Assembly: GCF_004565475.1 (NCBI RefSeq)
Contig: NZ_SRHX01000001.1
Location: forward strand, 372,001-436,000
Source: Lonepinella koalarum
GTDB lineage: Bacteria > Pseudomonadota > Gammaproteobacteria > Enterobacterales > Pasteurellaceae
Direction: 5' to 3'
Length of the DNA stretch: 64,000 bases
Shown: in pieces, positions 12,483 to 23,965 of the stretch
Numbering within the stretch: position 1 is the stretch's first letter
Layout: each line of letters opens with the position of its first letter
Made by a program: the position numbers and the translations under genes
The notes under the pieces: generated by a model
What the model was told of the DNA's origin: nothing
Seen by the model: only the letters and a program-made list of their open reading frames with translations
Databases searched by the model: none

Positions 12483-13235
12483 ATGAACGAAAATTATAGA
12501 CATAGACAATTATTAGCTTTACTCAATAAACAAAAAGCACTTTCTACACAAACGATAATAGAACAACTAAAAGTTTCTCCTGCTACTGTTCGTCGAGATA
12601 TTAATAAATTAAATGAATTAGGACTTCTCAAGAAAGTGCGTAACGGGGTAGAACATTTGCATTATACAATAGTTCACAATCCAGAATTAGTTGATACCAC
12701 GCATAATGATGAGAAACAACGTATTGCGCTAGCGGCTACTGATATATGTAAAGCAGGGCAAAGCGTTTTTATTACTTGTGGCACAACCATGATGATGCTA
12801 GGACAGCAATTATGTGGGCGAGATATACAAATTTTAACCAATTATATGTCATTGGCAAATTATTTAATTAAGCACAAACATAGTGATTTATGTATTATGG
12901 GAGGGCAGTATAATGCAGAAAAAGATATTACCCTCTCTTTTAATAGTTCTGATTACAGTCATTACTACGCCGCTAATATTATGTTTACCAGTGGACGAGG
13001 ACTTACTGAAGAAGGCTTATTTAAAACGGATATGATTATTGCCAATTCAGAAAAACAAATGGCAGCTAAAGCTGATCGATATGTCGTATTATTAGATAGT
13101 TCTAAATTAGATAATAAAGCCGGTATGTTATTTACCCGAATTAATGACATTGACACTTTAATTACCGGACAAGAAGCGGATCCTGAGATTATTCAAAAAT
13201 TGAGAGATAAAGGTTTAAAAATTATTCTGGCTTAA
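12483..13235 (+). CDS. ulaR: DeoR-family transcriptional repressor UlaR
   Basis: Predicted repressor of the ula genes, released by L-ascorbate 6-phosphate. The 250 residues match UlaR (251 in E. coli). The N-terminal winged helix-turn-helix has the DeoR signature VSPATVRRDINKLNELGLLKKVRNG, with a DeoR sensor domain after about residue 75 (ITCGTTMMMLGQQL phosphate-binding loop). The start at 12483 was chosen because AGGAAG precedes it and RHRQLLALLNKQ is the usual beginning; the frame is open 17 codons upstream. It is co-transcribed with ulaG and ulaE. Confidence 0.88.
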   Translation: MNENYRHRQLLALLNKQKALSTQTIIEQLKVSPATVRRDINKLNELGLLKKVRNGVEHLHYTIVHNPELVDTTHNDEKQRIALAATDICKAGQSVFITCGTTMMMLGQQLCGRDIQILTNYMSLANYLIKHKHSDLCIMGGQYNAEKDITLSFNSSDYSHYYAANIMFTSGRGLTEEGLFKTDMIIANSEKQMAAKADRYVVLLDSSKLDNKAGMLFTRINDIDTLITGQEADPEIIQKLRDKGLKIILA

Positions 13236-13268
13236 CCGCCTTAGGCATGCTTATAGAAGGAAAACGTT

Positions 13269-14129
13269 ATGCGAAAACATAAACTTGGTATTTACGAAAA
13301 AGCCTTACCGAAAAACATTAGCTGGCAAGACAGACTTTCCATTGCTAAAGCGACAGGTTTTGATTTTGTGGAAATCTCCATTGATGAAACAGACGAACGT
13401 CTTGCTCGCTTGGATTGGAGCAAAAAAGAACGAATCCAGTTGGTAAAAGCGATTATTAACACAGGTGTGACGATTCCATCTATGTGCCTTTCAGGTCATC
13501 GCCGCTTTCCATTTGGTAGTAAAGATCCAGCAATTCGCCAAAAAGCTTATGAAATTATGCAGAAAGCTATTCAATTATCCGTGGATATTGGCGTGCGAAC
13601 CATTCAATTAGCGGGCTATGATGTTTATTACGAAGAGCAAGACGAAGAAACCCTACGCTTATTTGAAGAAGGTTTAAAATGGGCGGTGGAATTAGCGGCA
13701 AGTAATGAAGTCACCATTGCAGTGGAAATTATGGATACTCAATTTATGAGTTCGATTTCACGTTGGAAAAAATGGGACGATATTATCAAAAACCCATGGT
13801 TTACCGTGTATCCAGACTTAGGTAACTTAACCGCTTGGAATGACAATGTGGAACAAGAACTGCGATTAGGCATTGATAAGATTTCTAAAATCCATTTAAA
13901 AGATACCTACAAAGTCACTGAAACCTGTAAAGGTCAATTCCGTGATGTACCATTTGGTGATGGTTGCGTGGACTTTGTTAACTGTTTTAGAATTTTAAAT
14001 GAATTAAATTATCGTGGTGCATTCTTAATTGAAATGTGGACCGAAAAATCAGATGAACCAATTGCCGAGATTATCAATGCTCGCCGTTGGATTGAACAAA
14101 AAATGCAAGAAGGAGGCTTTACACTATGA
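13269..14129 (+). CDS. ulaE: L-xylulose-5-phosphate 3-epimerase UlaE
   Basis: Converts L-xylulose 5-phosphate to L-ribulose 5-phosphate. The 286-residue protein has the xylose-isomerase-like TIM-barrel fold. Landmarks are LGIYEKALP at strand 1, [33 protein letters not shown] with a metal-binding Glu, [10 protein letters not shown] and KIHLKDT. AAGGA lies about 8 bases upstream. It overlaps the next gene by four bases (ATGA), so UlaE and UlaF are translationally coupled. Confidence 0.95.
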   Translation: MRKHKLGIYEKALPKNISWQDRLSIAKATGFDFVEISIDETDERLARLDWSKKERIQLVKAIINTGVTIPSMCLSGHRRFPFGSKDPAIRQKAYEIMQKAIQLSVDIGVRTIQLAGYDVYYEEQDEETLRLFEEGLKWAVELAASNEVTIAVEIMDTQFMSSISRWKKWDDIIKNPWFTVYPDLGNLTAWNDNVEQELRLGIDKISKIHLKDTYKVTETCKGQFRDVPFGDGCVDFVNCFRILNELNYRGAFLIEMWTEKSDEPIAEIINARRWIEQKMQEGGFTL

Positions 14130-14845
14130 CCAAATTAACCGAATTAACACCTGAATTACAAGCACTAAGAGAGCGTGTATTGAAAGCAAATTTGGAATTA
14201 CCTAAATATGGCTTGGTTACGTTCACTTGGGGCAATGTGAGTGAAATAGACCGCGCTTCCGGCTTAGTGGCGATTAAGCCATCTGGGGTAGAATACGATG
14301 CCATGACAGTGGAAGATATTGTGATCGTGGACTTACAAGGCAATCGTGTTTATGGTGACAAAAAACCGTCATCCGATACAGCAACTCACTTGGAACTTTA
14401 TCGTGAATTTAAAGACATTGGTGGGGTAGTGCATACTCACTCACGCCATGCTGTGGGTTGGGCGCAAGCTGGTGAAGATATTTTAGCCTTAGGCACCACC
14501 CAAGGTGACTATTTCTATGGTTCAGTGCCTTGCACACGTCGTATGACACCAGCTGAAATTCAAGGGGAATACGAGCTTGAAACGGGTAAAGTAATCGTGG
14601 AAACGTTCCGCAAACGTGGTATTGAACCAAAAGCGGTACCGGGTGTGTTAGTCCATTCTCATGGACCTTTCACTTGGGGCAAAGACGGACATGATGCTGT
14701 ACATAATTCCGTGGTATTAGAAGAAGTCGCCTATATGAACTTTATCAGTCACCAAATCCGCCCACAAATTAACTCTATGCAACAAGAATTGTTGGATAAA
14801 CATTATTTGCGTAAACATGGCGCCAATGCCTACTACGGTCAATAA
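14126..14845 (+). CDS. ulaF: L-ribulose-5-phosphate 4-epimerase UlaF (AraD family)
   Basis: Zinc-dependent class II aldolase-fold epimerase making D-xylulose 5-phosphate from L-ribulose 5-phosphate, the entry into the pentose phosphate pathway. It has 239 residues. [10 protein letters not shown] and IKPSGVEYD form the phosphate site, and the zinc ligands are in [14 protein letters not shown] plus a later His in [11 protein letters not shown]. The start overlaps the ulaE stop by four bases. It is the only 4-epimerase gene in the window, although araA and a ribulokinase-like gene lie near 39-42 kb, so it may also serve arabinose. Confidence 0.94.
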   Translation: MTKLTELTPELQALRERVLKANLELPKYGLVTFTWGNVSEIDRASGLVAIKPSGVEYDAMTVEDIVIVDLQGNRVYGDKKPSSDTATHLELYREFKDIGGVVHTHSRHAVGWAQAGEDILALGTTQGDYFYGSVPCTRRMTPAEIQGEYELETGKVIVETFRKRGIEPKAVPGVLVHSHGPFTWGKDGHDAVHNSVVLEEVAYMNFISHQIRPQINSMQQELLDKHYLRKHGANAYYGQ

Positions 14846-14851
14846 TGATTT

Positions 14852-14875
14852 AGGGGGATGGATAAACGTCCCCTT
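14852..14875 (+). terminator. Weak hairpin after ulaF
   Basis: AGGGGGA pairs with TCCCCTT around a short loop, followed only by ACATTTTC. It lies in the 28-base gap between convergent ulaF and trmN6 and probably ends both transcripts. Confidence 0.5.
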
Positions 14876-15584
14876 ACATTTTCAAATAAAATTCTCTCGT
14901 CAATTCAACAAATTCATAGGTATATTGATTATTTTGATCATAAATCATGAGTTGGCTCACTTTTTTCTCTTTTTCCATGCGTTCAAAAGAAAGTAACATT
15001 CTATGTGGAACTTTGCCTTGCTTAGGCGTGATTTCACAACGCTGGTTGCAAAAAAGTGCGGTGCTTTCTATTAAATTTTCTGCTTGCTCGACAGGTAAAA
15101 TAAATTGAATTTTACCTTGTTCACTCAAACATTGATTAGCCGCCATTAACCAAGCTAAATGATCATATTGTTGAGTATAACGAGCGACATTGCGTTGTAC
15201 ATTTCGGCAATCAATGCCTTGTGCAAAATAAGGGGGATTTGCTACAATTAAATCAAAACATTGCTTTTTTTCACCGCAGTTTTGTGTAAATTCTATAATA
15301 TCTTGTTGAATAATCTGAATTTTATGTTGCCATTTTGATTGCTTAACATTTTCTCTAGCTTGTTCCGCTGCACTTGGATCGATTTCTATACCGACAATTT
15401 GCGTATTATGATCAGTACGTTGTGCTAGCATTAAAGCAATTAAACCTGTTCCTGTTCCCAGATCGCAAATTCGTTTCGCATGATGAATATCTGCCCAAGC
15501 TCCTAGTAAAATGCCGTCTGTTCCCACTTTCATGGCACATTTGTCGTGTTGAATACGAAATTGTTTAAAGCAAAACCCTGACAT
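14874..15584 (-). CDS. trmN6: tRNA1(Val) (adenine(37)-N6)-methyltransferase TrmN6
   Basis: SAM-dependent N6-methylation of A37 in tRNA1(Val). The 236-residue protein is a Rossmann-fold methyltransferase: the N-terminal FKQFRIQHDKCAMKVGTDGILLGAW is the family signature, CDLGTGTGLIALML is the SAM loop, and IVANPPYF is the catalytic NPPY motif at about residue 120. It is divergent from srmB, the same arrangement as yfiC-srmB in E. coli, which supports the call. Confidence 0.93.
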   Translation of the reverse strand: MSGFCFKQFRIQHDKCAMKVGTDGILLGAWADIHHAKRICDLGTGTGLIALMLAQRTDHNTQIVGIEIDPSAAEQARENVKQSKWQHKIQIIQQDIIEFTQNCGEKKQCFDLIVANPPYFAQGIDCRNVQRNVARYTQQYDHLAWLMAANQCLSEQGKIQFILPVEQAENLIESTALFCNQRCEITPKQGKVPHRMLLSFERMEKEKKVSQLMIYDQNNQYTYEFVELTREFYLKM

Positions 15585-15603
15585 AAATCCCCTTATTGAA
15601 CGA

Positions 15604-15617
15604 AAGTGCGGTATAAT
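15604..15617 (+). promoter_or_regulatory. srmB promoter -10 box overlapping an uptake core
   Basis: The uptake core AAGTGCGGT (15604-15612) runs straight into a perfect TATAAT (15612-15617), 39 bases before the srmB ATG. The -35 box is not clear. Confidence 0.55.
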
Positions 15618-15656
15618 TTAGCATAATTTTTACATTAACTGAAATTAGAGAATATT

Positions 15657-16979
15657 ATGTCGCTATCGACTTTTGATGAATTTGACCTGTCGCCAATGTT
15701 GCTGAAAGCCATTGCGAAAAAAGGTTACACTCGCCCCACGACCATTCAACAGGAAACCATACCTGCTGCCATGGAATTGCGTGATATATTAGGTTCTGCC
15801 CCGACAGGCACGGGTAAAACCGTGGCATTTTTACTGCCCGCTATTCAGCATTTATTAGACAATCCACGCCGCCAACCTGGTCCACCACGTATTTTAGTGT
15901 TAACTCCCACTCGCGAGCTGGCAATGCAAGTAGCAGAGCAAGCGGAGGAATTAGCTCAATTTACCCATTTGAGCATTGCGACTATTACAGGGGGCGTGGC
16001 ATATCAAAACCACGGTGAAGTGTTTAATAAAAACCAAGATTTAGTGGTAGCAACCCCTGGGCGACTATTACAGTATATCAAAGAAGAAAATTTTGATTGT
16101 CGTTCAGTAGAAATTTTGATTTTTGATGAAGCAGATCGCATGTTACAAATGGGCTTTGGGCAAGATGCGGAGAAAATTGCCGCCGAAACCCGTTGGCGTG
16201 AACAAACAATGTTATTTTCCGCTACCCTTGAGGGCGAATTGCTGACGGATTTTGCCGAACGTTTATTACAAGATCCATTGCAAATTGATGCAGAACCAAG
16301 CCGTCGTGAACGCAAAAAAATTAATCAATGGTATTATCATGCCGATAATGTTGAACATAAAACCAAATTGCTTGCTCGTTTTATTGAAAATGAACAAGTC
16401 AGTCGTGGCATTGTGTTTGTGCGTCGTCGTGAAGATGTGCGTGAGTTATCAGAAACCTTGCGTAAACGGAATATTCGTAGCACCTATTTAGAGGGTGAAA
16501 TGGCTCAAACCCAACGTAATAATGCCATTGATAAGCTAAAAAATGGCATTGTTACCGTGTTAGTGGCAACTGACGTAGCCGCTCGTGGTATTGATATTGA
16601 TGATGTCAGTCACATTATGAATTTTGATTTACCTTATAGTGCAGATACTTATTTACATCGCATCGGTCGCACTGCTCGAGCAGGTAAAAAAGGCACTGCC
16701 GTGTCCTTTGTGGAAGCTCATGATTACGGCTTGTTAGGCAAAATTAAACGCTATACCGAAGAATTACTTAAACCAAGAATTATTGAGGGGTTAGAACCTC
16801 GTACTAAAGCCCCTAAAGACGGTGAAGTAAAATCTGTCAGCAAAAAAGCCAAGGCACGGATTAAAGCTAAACGGGAAGAAAAGAAAAAAGACGAGCAAAA
16901 GAAAAAAGTCAAAGTACGTCATAAAGACACGAAAAATATTGGGAAACGGAGGAAGCCGAGTGGGGTAATATTGGCTTAA
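15657..16979 (+). CDS. srmB: ATP-dependent RNA helicase SrmB (DEAD-box)
   Basis: DEAD-box helicase acting early in 50S ribosomal subunit assembly. It has 440 residues. All motifs are seen in order: Q motif RPTTIQQETIP, motif I APTGTGKT, Ia PTRELAMQ, Ib TPGRLLQ, II DEADRM, III SATLEG, V ATDVAARGID and VI HRIGRTARAG. A lysine-rich basic tail (about 380-440) suits RNA binding. It is divergent from trmN6. It is also convergent to the S10 operon, an apt neighbourhood for a ribosome-assembly factor. Confidence 0.95.
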   Translation: MSLSTFDEFDLSPMLLKAIAKKGYTRPTTIQQETIPAAMELRDILGSAPTGTGKTVAFLLPAIQHLLDNPRRQPGPPRILVLTPTRELAMQVAEQAEELAQFTHLSIATITGGVAYQNHGEVFNKNQDLVVATPGRLLQYIKEENFDCRSVEILIFDEADRMLQMGFGQDAEKIAAETRWREQTMLFSATLEGELLTDFAERLLQDPLQIDAEPSRRERKKINQWYYHADNVEHKTKLLARFIENEQVSRGIVFVRRREDVRELSETLRKRNIRSTYLEGEMAQTQRNNAIDKLKNGIVTVLVATDVAARGIDIDDVSHIMNFDLPYSADTYLHRIGRTARAGKKGTAVSFVEAHDYGLLGKIKRYTEELLKPRIIEGLEPRTKAPKDGEVKSVSKKAKARIKAKREEKKKDEQKKKVKVRHKDTKNIGKRRKPSGVILA

Positions 16980-17025
16980 TAGACAAATTGTTTGGTAAGA
17001 ATTGTTTTAAGTGAATTGTCAAACG

Positions 17026-17060
17026 AAAAAGCTCAGCACAATGGTGCGGAGCTTTTTTAT
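17026..17060. terminator. Bidirectional terminator between srmB and rpsQ
   Basis: Stem AAAAGCTCAGCAC/GTGCGGAGCTTTT with one mismatch and a 4-nt loop, followed by TTATTTAT on the + strand and TTTTTCG on the - strand. It ends both srmB and the S10 operon. Confidence 0.9.
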
Positions 17061-17079
17061 TTATATTAATTACCGCAGA

Positions 17080-17337
17080 TTAAGCTACAACAGCTTTTTC
17101 AACGACACGAACTAATGTCCAAGATTTGGTTTTTGAGATAGGGCGAGATTCTTTGATCTCAACCGTATCACCAATTTTGGCTTCGTTGTTTTCATCGTGA
17201 ACGTGTAATTTTGTGGTACGGCGGATAAATTTACCCAATAATGGGTGTTTTACACGACGCTCAATGGCGATCGTGAAAGATTTATCCATTTTATCGCTAA
17301 TTACACGACCTTGAACAGTACGAATTTTATCAGTCAT
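17080..17337 (-). CDS. rpsQ: 30S ribosomal protein S17
   Basis: Primary 16S rRNA-binding protein of the small subunit body, 85 residues with the OB fold. The family motifs [31 protein letters not shown] are split across the N-terminal strands, and [18 protein letters not shown] is the C-terminal signature. It is the last gene of the S10 operon, overlapping the rpmC stop by one base and followed by a terminator. Confidence 0.97.
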   Translation of the reverse strand: MTDKIRTVQGRVISDKMDKSFTIAIERRVKHPLLGKFIRRTTKLHVHDENNEAKIGDTVEIKESRPISKTKSWTLVRVVEKAVVA

Positions 17338-17527
17338 TACTCACCCGCCTTTTCGGTTAATACAGTTTTTACTTGTGCAATCGAGCGACGCACTTGTTTT
17401 AACTGATGGGTTTGTTGAAGCTGACCGGTGGCGGATTGCATACGCAATTTGAATTGTTCACCTAAAAGGTTCACTAATTCCGCATTCAGCTCTTCAACGC
17501 TTTTGTTTCTAAGTTCTTGAGCTTTCA

Positions 17528-17528
<1 letters not shown>
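17337..17528 (-). CDS. rpmC: 50S ribosomal protein L29
   Basis: Small two-helix protein near the peptide exit tunnel, a contact point for signal recognition particle and trigger factor. The 63 residues start [18 protein letters not shown] and contain the [12 protein letters not shown] signature. It overlaps rplP and rpsQ by single bases, indicating tight translational coupling. Confidence 0.97.
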
Positions 17529-17938
<410 letters not shown>

Positions 17939-17951
17939 TTAACAGTTCTCC

Positions 17952-18659
17952 TTACTTACGACCTTTGCCACGTGGTGCCTTTTTCGGCTGGGCAGGTTGT
18001 TGTTCTGGTTGTTGTGCAATTGCAGCCATTCCACCTAAAATTTCACCTTTGAAGATCCATACTTTTACGCCGATGACGCCGTAAGTGGTATGTGCTTCTG
18101 CAGTGTTATAATCGATGTCCGCACGCAGTGTATGTAATGGCACACGACCTTCACGATACCATTCTGAGCGTGCAATTTCTGCACCACCTAAACGACCGCT
18201 TACTTCAACTTTGATACCTTTAGCACCTAAACGCATGGCGTTTTGTACTGCACGTTTCATTGCACGGCGGAACATTACACGGCGTTCTAATTGAGAAGCA
18301 ATGCTGTCTGCAACTAATTTTGCATCTAATTCAGGTTTTTTCACTTCAGCAATGTTGATTTGAGCAGGTACGCCAGCGATTTTCGCTACTGCGTTGCGTA
18401 ATTTTTCAACATCTTCGCCTTTTTTACCGATAACGATACCCGGGCGAGCTGTGTGAATAGTAACACGAATGCTTTTTGCAGGACGCTCAATAGTGATGCG
18501 TGATACTGAAGCACTCGCTAATTCTTTATTCAAGAATTTACGTACGTTGAAATCGCCTTCTAAATTATCGGCGAAGTCTTGTGTATTCGCAAACCAAGTA
18601 GAGCTCCAAGGCTTAACAATACCTAGGCGAATACCATGTGGATGAACTTTTTGACCCAT
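17952..18659 (-). CDS. rpsC: 30S ribosomal protein S3
   Basis: Head protein of the 30S subunit at the mRNA entry channel, with helicase activity on mRNA. The 235 residues include the type II KH domain with [15 protein letters not shown] and the C-terminal [18 protein letters not shown]-type segment. The ATG at 18659 was chosen because [13 protein letters not shown] is the universal start; the frame is open 11 codons upstream. The C-terminus ends in a basic Pro/Lys tail. Confidence 0.97.
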   Translation of the reverse strand: MGQKVHPHGIRLGIVKPWSSTWFANTQDFADNLEGDFNVRKFLNKELASASVSRITIERPAKSIRVTIHTARPGIVIGKKGEDVEKLRNAVAKIAGVPAQINIAEVKKPELDAKLVADSIASQLERRVMFRRAMKRAVQNAMRLGAKGIKVEVSGRLGGAEIARSEWYREGRVPLHTLRADIDYNTAEAHTTYGVIGVKVWIFKGEILGGMAAIAQQPEQQPAQPKKAPRGKGRK

Positions 18660-18675
18660 TGTTATTCCTCTACGA

Positions 18676-19011
<336 letters not shown>

Positions 19012-19018
19012 TTACCTC

Positions 19019-19297
<279 letters not shown>

Positions 19298-19319
19298 TTA
19301 TCCTCTTTAGTTAATAAAA

Positions 19320-20141
19320 TTATTTGCCACGACGACGTACGATAAATTTATCAGTACGTTTGTTGTGACGAGTTTTCTTACCTTTGGTTTGAACGCCCCA
19401 AGGAGTAACAGGGTGTTTACCGAAGTTACGACCTTCACCACCACCGTGTGGGTGATCTACTGGGTTCATTGCAGTACCACGAACGGTAGGACGAATCCCT
19501 CTCCAACGGCTTGCACCTGCTTTACCAAGTACACGCAACATATGTTCAGAGTTACCGACTTCACCGATGGTGGCGACACATTCTGCTAATACTTTACGCA
19601 TTTCGCCAGAACGTAAACGCAATGTCACGTAGTTACCTTCACGTGCGATGATTTGTACATAAGCCCCTGCAGAACGGGCAATTTGACCGCCTTTGCCAGG
19701 TTTTAATTCAACGTTATGTACAGTCGAACCAACTGGAATATTACGCATTGGTAATGCGTTACCCACTTTAATTGGTGAGTTTACGCCAGCTTGGATTTGA
19801 TCGCCTACTGATAAGCCTTTTGGTGCTAAGATGTAACGGCGTTCACCGTCTTTATAAAGCACTAATGCAATATTGGCAGAACGATTTGGATCATATTCAA
19901 GACGCTCAACAACCGCTGGAATATCCAACTTATTACGTTTAAAATCAACTAAACGATAATGTTGTTTATGACCACCACCGATATGACGAGTAGTGATACG
20001 TCCTAAATTATTACGACCACCTGTTTTAGATTTGGTATCTAACAACGGTGCATAAGGTTTACCCTTATGTAATTCAGGGTTCACGATTTTAACAACGTGA
20101 CGACGACCAGCGGAGGTCGGCTTACATTTAACGATAGCCAT
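19320..20141 (-). CDS. rplB: 50S ribosomal protein L2
   Basis: Primary 23S rRNA-binding protein near the peptidyl transferase centre. It has 273 residues with an OB fold followed by an SH3-like domain. The C-terminal signature [15 protein letters not shown] carries the conserved His (of HPHGGG). The start [18 protein letters not shown] is canonical. Confidence 0.98.
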   Translation of the reverse strand: MAIVKCKPTSAGRRHVVKIVNPELHKGKPYAPLLDTKSKTGGRNNLGRITTRHIGGGHKQHYRLVDFKRNKLDIPAVVERLEYDPNRSANIALVLYKDGERRYILAPKGLSVGDQIQAGVNSPIKVGNALPMRNIPVGSTVHNVELKPGKGGQIARSAGAYVQIIAREGNYVTLRLRSGEMRKVLAECVATIGEVGNSEHMLRVLGKAGASRWRGIRPTVRGTAMNPVDHPHGGGEGRNFGKHPVTPWGVQTKGKKTRHNKRTDKFIVRRRGK

Positions 20142-20160
20142 TTCTAATTTCTCCTCCTAA

Positions 20161-20466
20161 TTACTCTGTCGCACCTTCAGCGAAGTCCAAAGATTGGCCT
20201 TCTTGAAGTGTAACATAAGCTTTTTTCCAGTCGCTACGGCGACCCACTTTCGCACCACGGCGTTTAGTTTTACCTTTCACCACCACAGTACGCACTGAAT
20301 CTACTTTTACTTCAAAAAGTTGTGCTACCGCACTGGCGATTTCCACTTTGTTAGCATCTAATGCCACTTTGAAAACCACTGTGTTTGAGCCTTCAGCGTT
20401 ATTTGTTGCTTTCTCAGAGATAAGCGGTGCTTTCAGCACACTTAGCAAACGTTCTACTGGAATCAT
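20161..20466 (-). CDS. rplW: 50S ribosomal protein L23
   Basis: Exit-tunnel protein and docking site for trigger factor and SRP. The 101 residues begin [21 protein letters not shown], with the family segment [20 protein letters not shown]. The start codon overlaps the rplD stop as ATGA, so translation is coupled to L4. Confidence 0.96.
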   Translation of the reverse strand: MIPVERLLSVLKAPLISEKATNNAEGSNTVVFKVALDANKVEIASAVAQLFEVKVDSVRTVVVKGKTKRRGAKVGRRSDWKKAYVTLQEGQSLDFAEGATE

Positions 20467-21065
20467 GCTAAAATCTCCTCAATTTGTTTTACTGCATCTA
20501 CTGTGATCACCACTTTATCAAAAGCAATTAAGCTCACAGGATCAATGCCTTGCACATCACGCACATCTACTTTATAAAGATTGCGAGCGGCTAAGAACAG
20601 ATTTTCATCTAGGCTTGCAGTAATGATTAATGCGTCAGTTAACGCTAAATCTTTTAATTTTTGAACTAAAACTTTGGTTTTTGGTGCATCAATTTCGAAT
20701 TTTTCCACCACAACCAAACGGTCTTGACGAACTAATTCAGATAAAATGCTTTTAATTGCACCACGGTACATTTTTTTGTTCACTTTTTGGCTGTGATCTT
20801 GTGGTTTTGCCGCAAATGTGACACCACCAGAACGCCAGATTGGTGATTTAATATCACCAGAACGGGCACGACCAGTCCCTTTTTGACGCCAAGGTTTTTT
20901 ACCTGAACCAGACACTTCAGCACGAGTTTTTTGTGCGCGAGATCCTTGACGAGCACCTGCTGCATAAGCAACAACCACTTGATGAATTAACGCTTCATTA
21001 AACTCACGTCCGAAGGTAGTTTCAGAAACGCTGAGTGCATTCGCACCGACAACTTGTAATTCCAT
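20463..21065 (-). CDS. rplD: 50S ribosomal protein L4 (S10 operon autoregulator)
   Basis: Large-subunit tunnel protein. In E. coli, free L4 represses the S10 operon by acting on its leader. The 200 residues include the extended tunnel loop [19 protein letters not shown] (about residues 50-68), where macrolide-resistance changes arise in other species; it looks intact here. Regulation by L4 is inferred from the long leader before rpsJ. Confidence 0.97.
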   Translation of the reverse strand: MELQVVGANALSVSETTFGREFNEALIHQVVVAYAAGARQGSRAQKTRAEVSGSGKKPWRQKGTGRARSGDIKSPIWRSGGVTFAAKPQDHSQKVNKKMYRGAIKSILSELVRQDRLVVVEKFEIDAPKTKVLVQKLKDLALTDALIITASLDENLFLAARNLYKVDVRDVQGIDPVSLIAFDKVVITVDAVKQIEEILA

Positions 21066-21079
21066 CGACTTTCTCCCGA

Positions 21080-21706
21080 CTACGCTTTCACTGCTGGTTT
21101 CACGATAACATCACTATTAGTTGCACCAGGCACAGCGCCTTTCACTAATAATAATTTACGTTCAGCATCAACACGAACAACTTCAAGTGATTGAACGGTT
21201 ACACGCTCATTCCCTAAGTGTCCAGCCATTTTTTTACCTTTAAACACACGACCTGGGGTTTGGTTTTGACCAATAGAACCCAACACACGATGTGATAAAG
21301 AGTTACCATGAGTTGCATCTTGAGTACGGAAATTCCAACGTTTAACACCACCTTGGAAACCTTTACCTTTAGATGTACCAGTAACATCAACTTTTTTAAC
21401 ATCTGCAAAGATGTCAACATTAATTTCTTGACCTAAAGTGAATTCTTCACCTTCAGTACGAAATTCCCATAAACCGCGACCAGCTTCAACACCTGCTTTC
21501 ACGAAATGACCAGCTTCTGGCTTCGTTACACGACTTGCTTTTTTAGAGCCAGTAGTAACTTGAACAGCAGAATAGCCATCGTTTTCAAGAGTTTTCACTT
21601 GAGTCACACGGTTGGATTCAATTTCGATAACGGTAACAGGTACAGAAACGCCATCTTCATTGAAGATACGAGTCATACCCACTTTACGACCGACTAAACC
21701 AATCAT
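21080..21706 (-). CDS. rplC: 50S ribosomal protein L3
   Basis: Early assembly protein of the large subunit; its loop reaches the peptidyl transferase centre. The 208 residues start [19 protein letters not shown]. The central signature [13 protein letters not shown] is followed by [21 protein letters not shown], where Gln151-type methylation occurs in E. coli. It is the second gene of the operon. Confidence 0.97.
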   Translation of the reverse strand: MIGLVGRKVGMTRIFNEDGVSVPVTVIEIESNRVTQVKTLENDGYSAVQVTTGSKKASRVTKPEAGHFVKAGVEAGRGLWEFRTEGEEFTLGQEINVDIFADVKKVDVTGTSKGKGFQGGVKRWNFRTQDATHGNSLSHRVLGSIGQNQTPGRVFKGKKMAGHLGNERVTVQSLEVVRVDAERKLLLVKGAVPGATNSDVIVKPAVKA

Positions 21707-21723
21707 TGTAATAACCTCTTAAA

Positions 21724-22242
<519 letters not shown>

Positions 22243-22271
22243 ATTATACAGCAAACCAAAAACAAGTGCAA
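22243..22271 (-). promoter_or_regulatory. S10 operon sigma70 promoter
   Basis: On the minus strand TTGCAC (complement of 22266-22271) and TATAAT (complement of 22243-22248) are separated by exactly 17 bases. An uptake core (22232-22240) sits right where transcription should start. Confidence 0.85.
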
Positions 22272-22420
22272 CATAATTCCAAGAAAGAGCCTTGACATTA
22301 GCAACGTTATGGCTAAACACACCCTATGATAGTGGACGATATTAACAGCAGTTAGAGATGATTGGGAAACTGGAAAATAAATAGATAGATTGGCTCAGTC
22401 AGCACCCCCTATTTTAAAGA
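22272..22420. other. Spacer between S10 promoter and the GntR gene
   Basis: About 150 bases with no ORF, repeat or terminator that I can support. The GntR-family gene ends at 22421 with only AT-rich sequence after it. Confidence 0.4.
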
Positions 22421-23122
22421 TTACTCAACATAATAATAAAGTATGTCAGTAAGGTAGGCATCATAATATTCAAATGCTTTCTCAACACCATCAATAATAC
22501 AAAAAGTGGTCGCCTTTACTCTCAATAATGGAACATTGCTATTTTTTATCTCAAGCAACGTATCAATATCTTCTGTTCCTTTAATTGCGGTAATATATTG
22601 TGTTTTTCTCACTATGTGAAGGTGATAAAAATGTTTTAACACGTCATATAGAGAGCGATCATTAAAATTAAAATATTCAAGCTTAGGAAAAAGTGACTCG
22701 GGTAAAACTGAAGTATTAATACAATAAGGTTGATTGTTGGCAAAATAAAGAGATTTTATAACATAAACAGATTCGTCTTCTGTAATACCAAGTAATTTTG
22801 CGTATGTTACACCTGCTTTTTCTTTACTAAAAGAAAGTTGTCTTTTGGTTGGAATCTTCCCTTGATTAAGAATAGCATCTGTAAAACTGTAAACATGTGA
22901 TAATTTGGTATTAGCAGATTCTTTTACGAAACAACCTTTTCGTCCAACTCTGTATAGAATACCTTCATTAACGAGATCATTGACTGCTTTTCTAACGGTA
23001 ATTCTACTTACCGAATAATATTCACACATTTCTTTTTCAGATGGCAGAACTTGGTTTTCAGTGTATTCGCGACGAGTGATTTTATTTTTAATATCGTTAA
23101 TAATTTGTTCATATTTCGTCAT
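22421..23122 (-). CDS. GntR-family regulator, HutC/UTRA type
   Basis: Transcriptional regulator of 233 residues. The N-terminal winged helix has the GntR signature LPSEKEMCEYYSVSRITVRKAV and the wing RVGRKGCFV (residues about 25-70). A UTRA effector domain follows (about 85-230), as in HutC, NagR, PhnF and E. coli YegW. A 10-bp palindrome overlaps its likely -10 region, suggesting autoregulation. It lies immediately downstream of the hydrolase-kinase-carrier genes on the same strand and is their probable regulator. The effector is unknown; UTRA domains usually bind small phosphorylated or sugar-like molecules. Confidence 0.88.
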   Translation of the reverse strand: MTKYEQIINDIKNKITRREYTENQVLPSEKEMCEYYSVSRITVRKAVNDLVNEGILYRVGRKGCFVKESANTKLSHVYSFTDAILNQGKIPTKRQLSFSKEKAGVTYAKLLGITEDESVYVIKSLYFANNQPYCINTSVLPESLFPKLEYFNFNDRSLYDVLKHFYHLHIVRKTQYITAIKGTEDIDTLLEIKNSNVPLLRVKATTFCIIDGVEKAFEYYDAYLTDILYYYVE

Positions 23123-23144
23123 AGTTTACCTTACCTTTTGGTTC

Positions 23145-23179
23145 ACTATATAGTACCAGTTGATATGATAAAGTGCTAT
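23145..23179 (-). promoter_or_regulatory. GntR gene promoter with palindromic operator candidate
   Basis: On the minus strand a TAGCAC-like -35 and TACTAT -10 are 17 bases apart. The perfect palindrome ACTATATAGT (23145-23154) overlaps the -10 box. AAGGTAAGG precedes the ATG. This is a candidate autoregulatory operator. Confidence 0.45.
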
Positions 23180-23265
23180 TGCTTTTTGATGTAATAGGAT
23201 GAACATGGAATGAAAAGCCACCAAATTAATGGTAGCGTTATAGTTATAGATGTATTGATAGGACT

Positions 23266-23961
23266 TTATGGCGTTTCTGTATGAATTTTTACCGAAATTT
23301 TACGCCAATTGAAATAACCATAGACTGAATTTATCATATTGATAACATTCATAATTATAATGAGAAAGGCTGAAGAATCGCCAGAAATAAAGATCATTAT
23401 CCACATTACAACAGCGAGAACATTGACGACAACCCACATAAGCCACTGTTCAGAATAGCGTTTCATATAGAGAAAACTGGCAATAACTGCAACAACTGTA
23501 GTTAAAGAATCCATAAAGGCAAACCCCCCACCTAGATATTCTAAAAATTCAGCATATCCCCATACGGCAATAACAGTGATAAGTATCATTTGAATAATAC
23601 CTGCTTTTGTCATCGTTCTGAATTTGACTTCGCCTTCGGATGTCATATTCTTTTTCCAAAGAATGATAGAAGCAATACTGATGGGAATACTATAAAGAAT
23701 GTTGTACATTATTTCACCATAAAGTGGAATGGTAAAACATTGTATTGAATACATTACGCTCCAAATGATAGCAAAATACAAACCTTCAATTTTTCCTTTT
23801 GCACCCAGTACCAAATTTAGAGAACTCGTTAATGTCATAATTAACATGAAAGTAGTTTCATTATCAAATACCCAAGCAATCGTTTGAAAAATGAGTACAA
23901 AAGCAAGCCAGGCTTTTTCTTTCAAGCTCCAATCATCAAAATAATGTTTAAAATTACTCAT
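23266..23961 (-). CDS. PnuC-family transporter (second copy, substrate unknown)
   Basis: Predicted inner-membrane facilitator of 231 residues with about seven hydrophobic segments. The PnuC family motif is visible near the C-terminus as YSEQWLMWVVVNV, matching the EQWALWILLNV of the first PnuC, followed by SVYGYFNWRK. The start at 23961 was chosen because GGAGG lies about 8 bases upstream; a frame from 23976 would overlap the kinase gene. The rest is clearly diverged from the first PnuC, so a different ligand is likely. PnuC-family members carry NR, thiamine, riboflavin or nucleosides and depend on intracellular phosphorylation to trap the ligand; the kinase next door fits that. Confidence 0.85.
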   Translation of the reverse strand: MSNFKHYFDDWSLKEKAWLAFVLIFQTIAWVFDNETTFMLIMTLTSSLNLVLGAKGKIEGLYFAIIWSVMYSIQCFTIPLYGEIMYNILYSIPISIASIILWKKNMTSEGEVKFRTMTKAGIIQMILITVIAVWGYAEFLEYLGGGFAFMDSLTTVVAVIASFLYMKRYSEQWLMWVVVNVLAVVMWIMIFISGDSSAFLIIIMNVINMINSVYGYFNWRKISVKIHTETP

Positions 23962-23965
23962 AGGT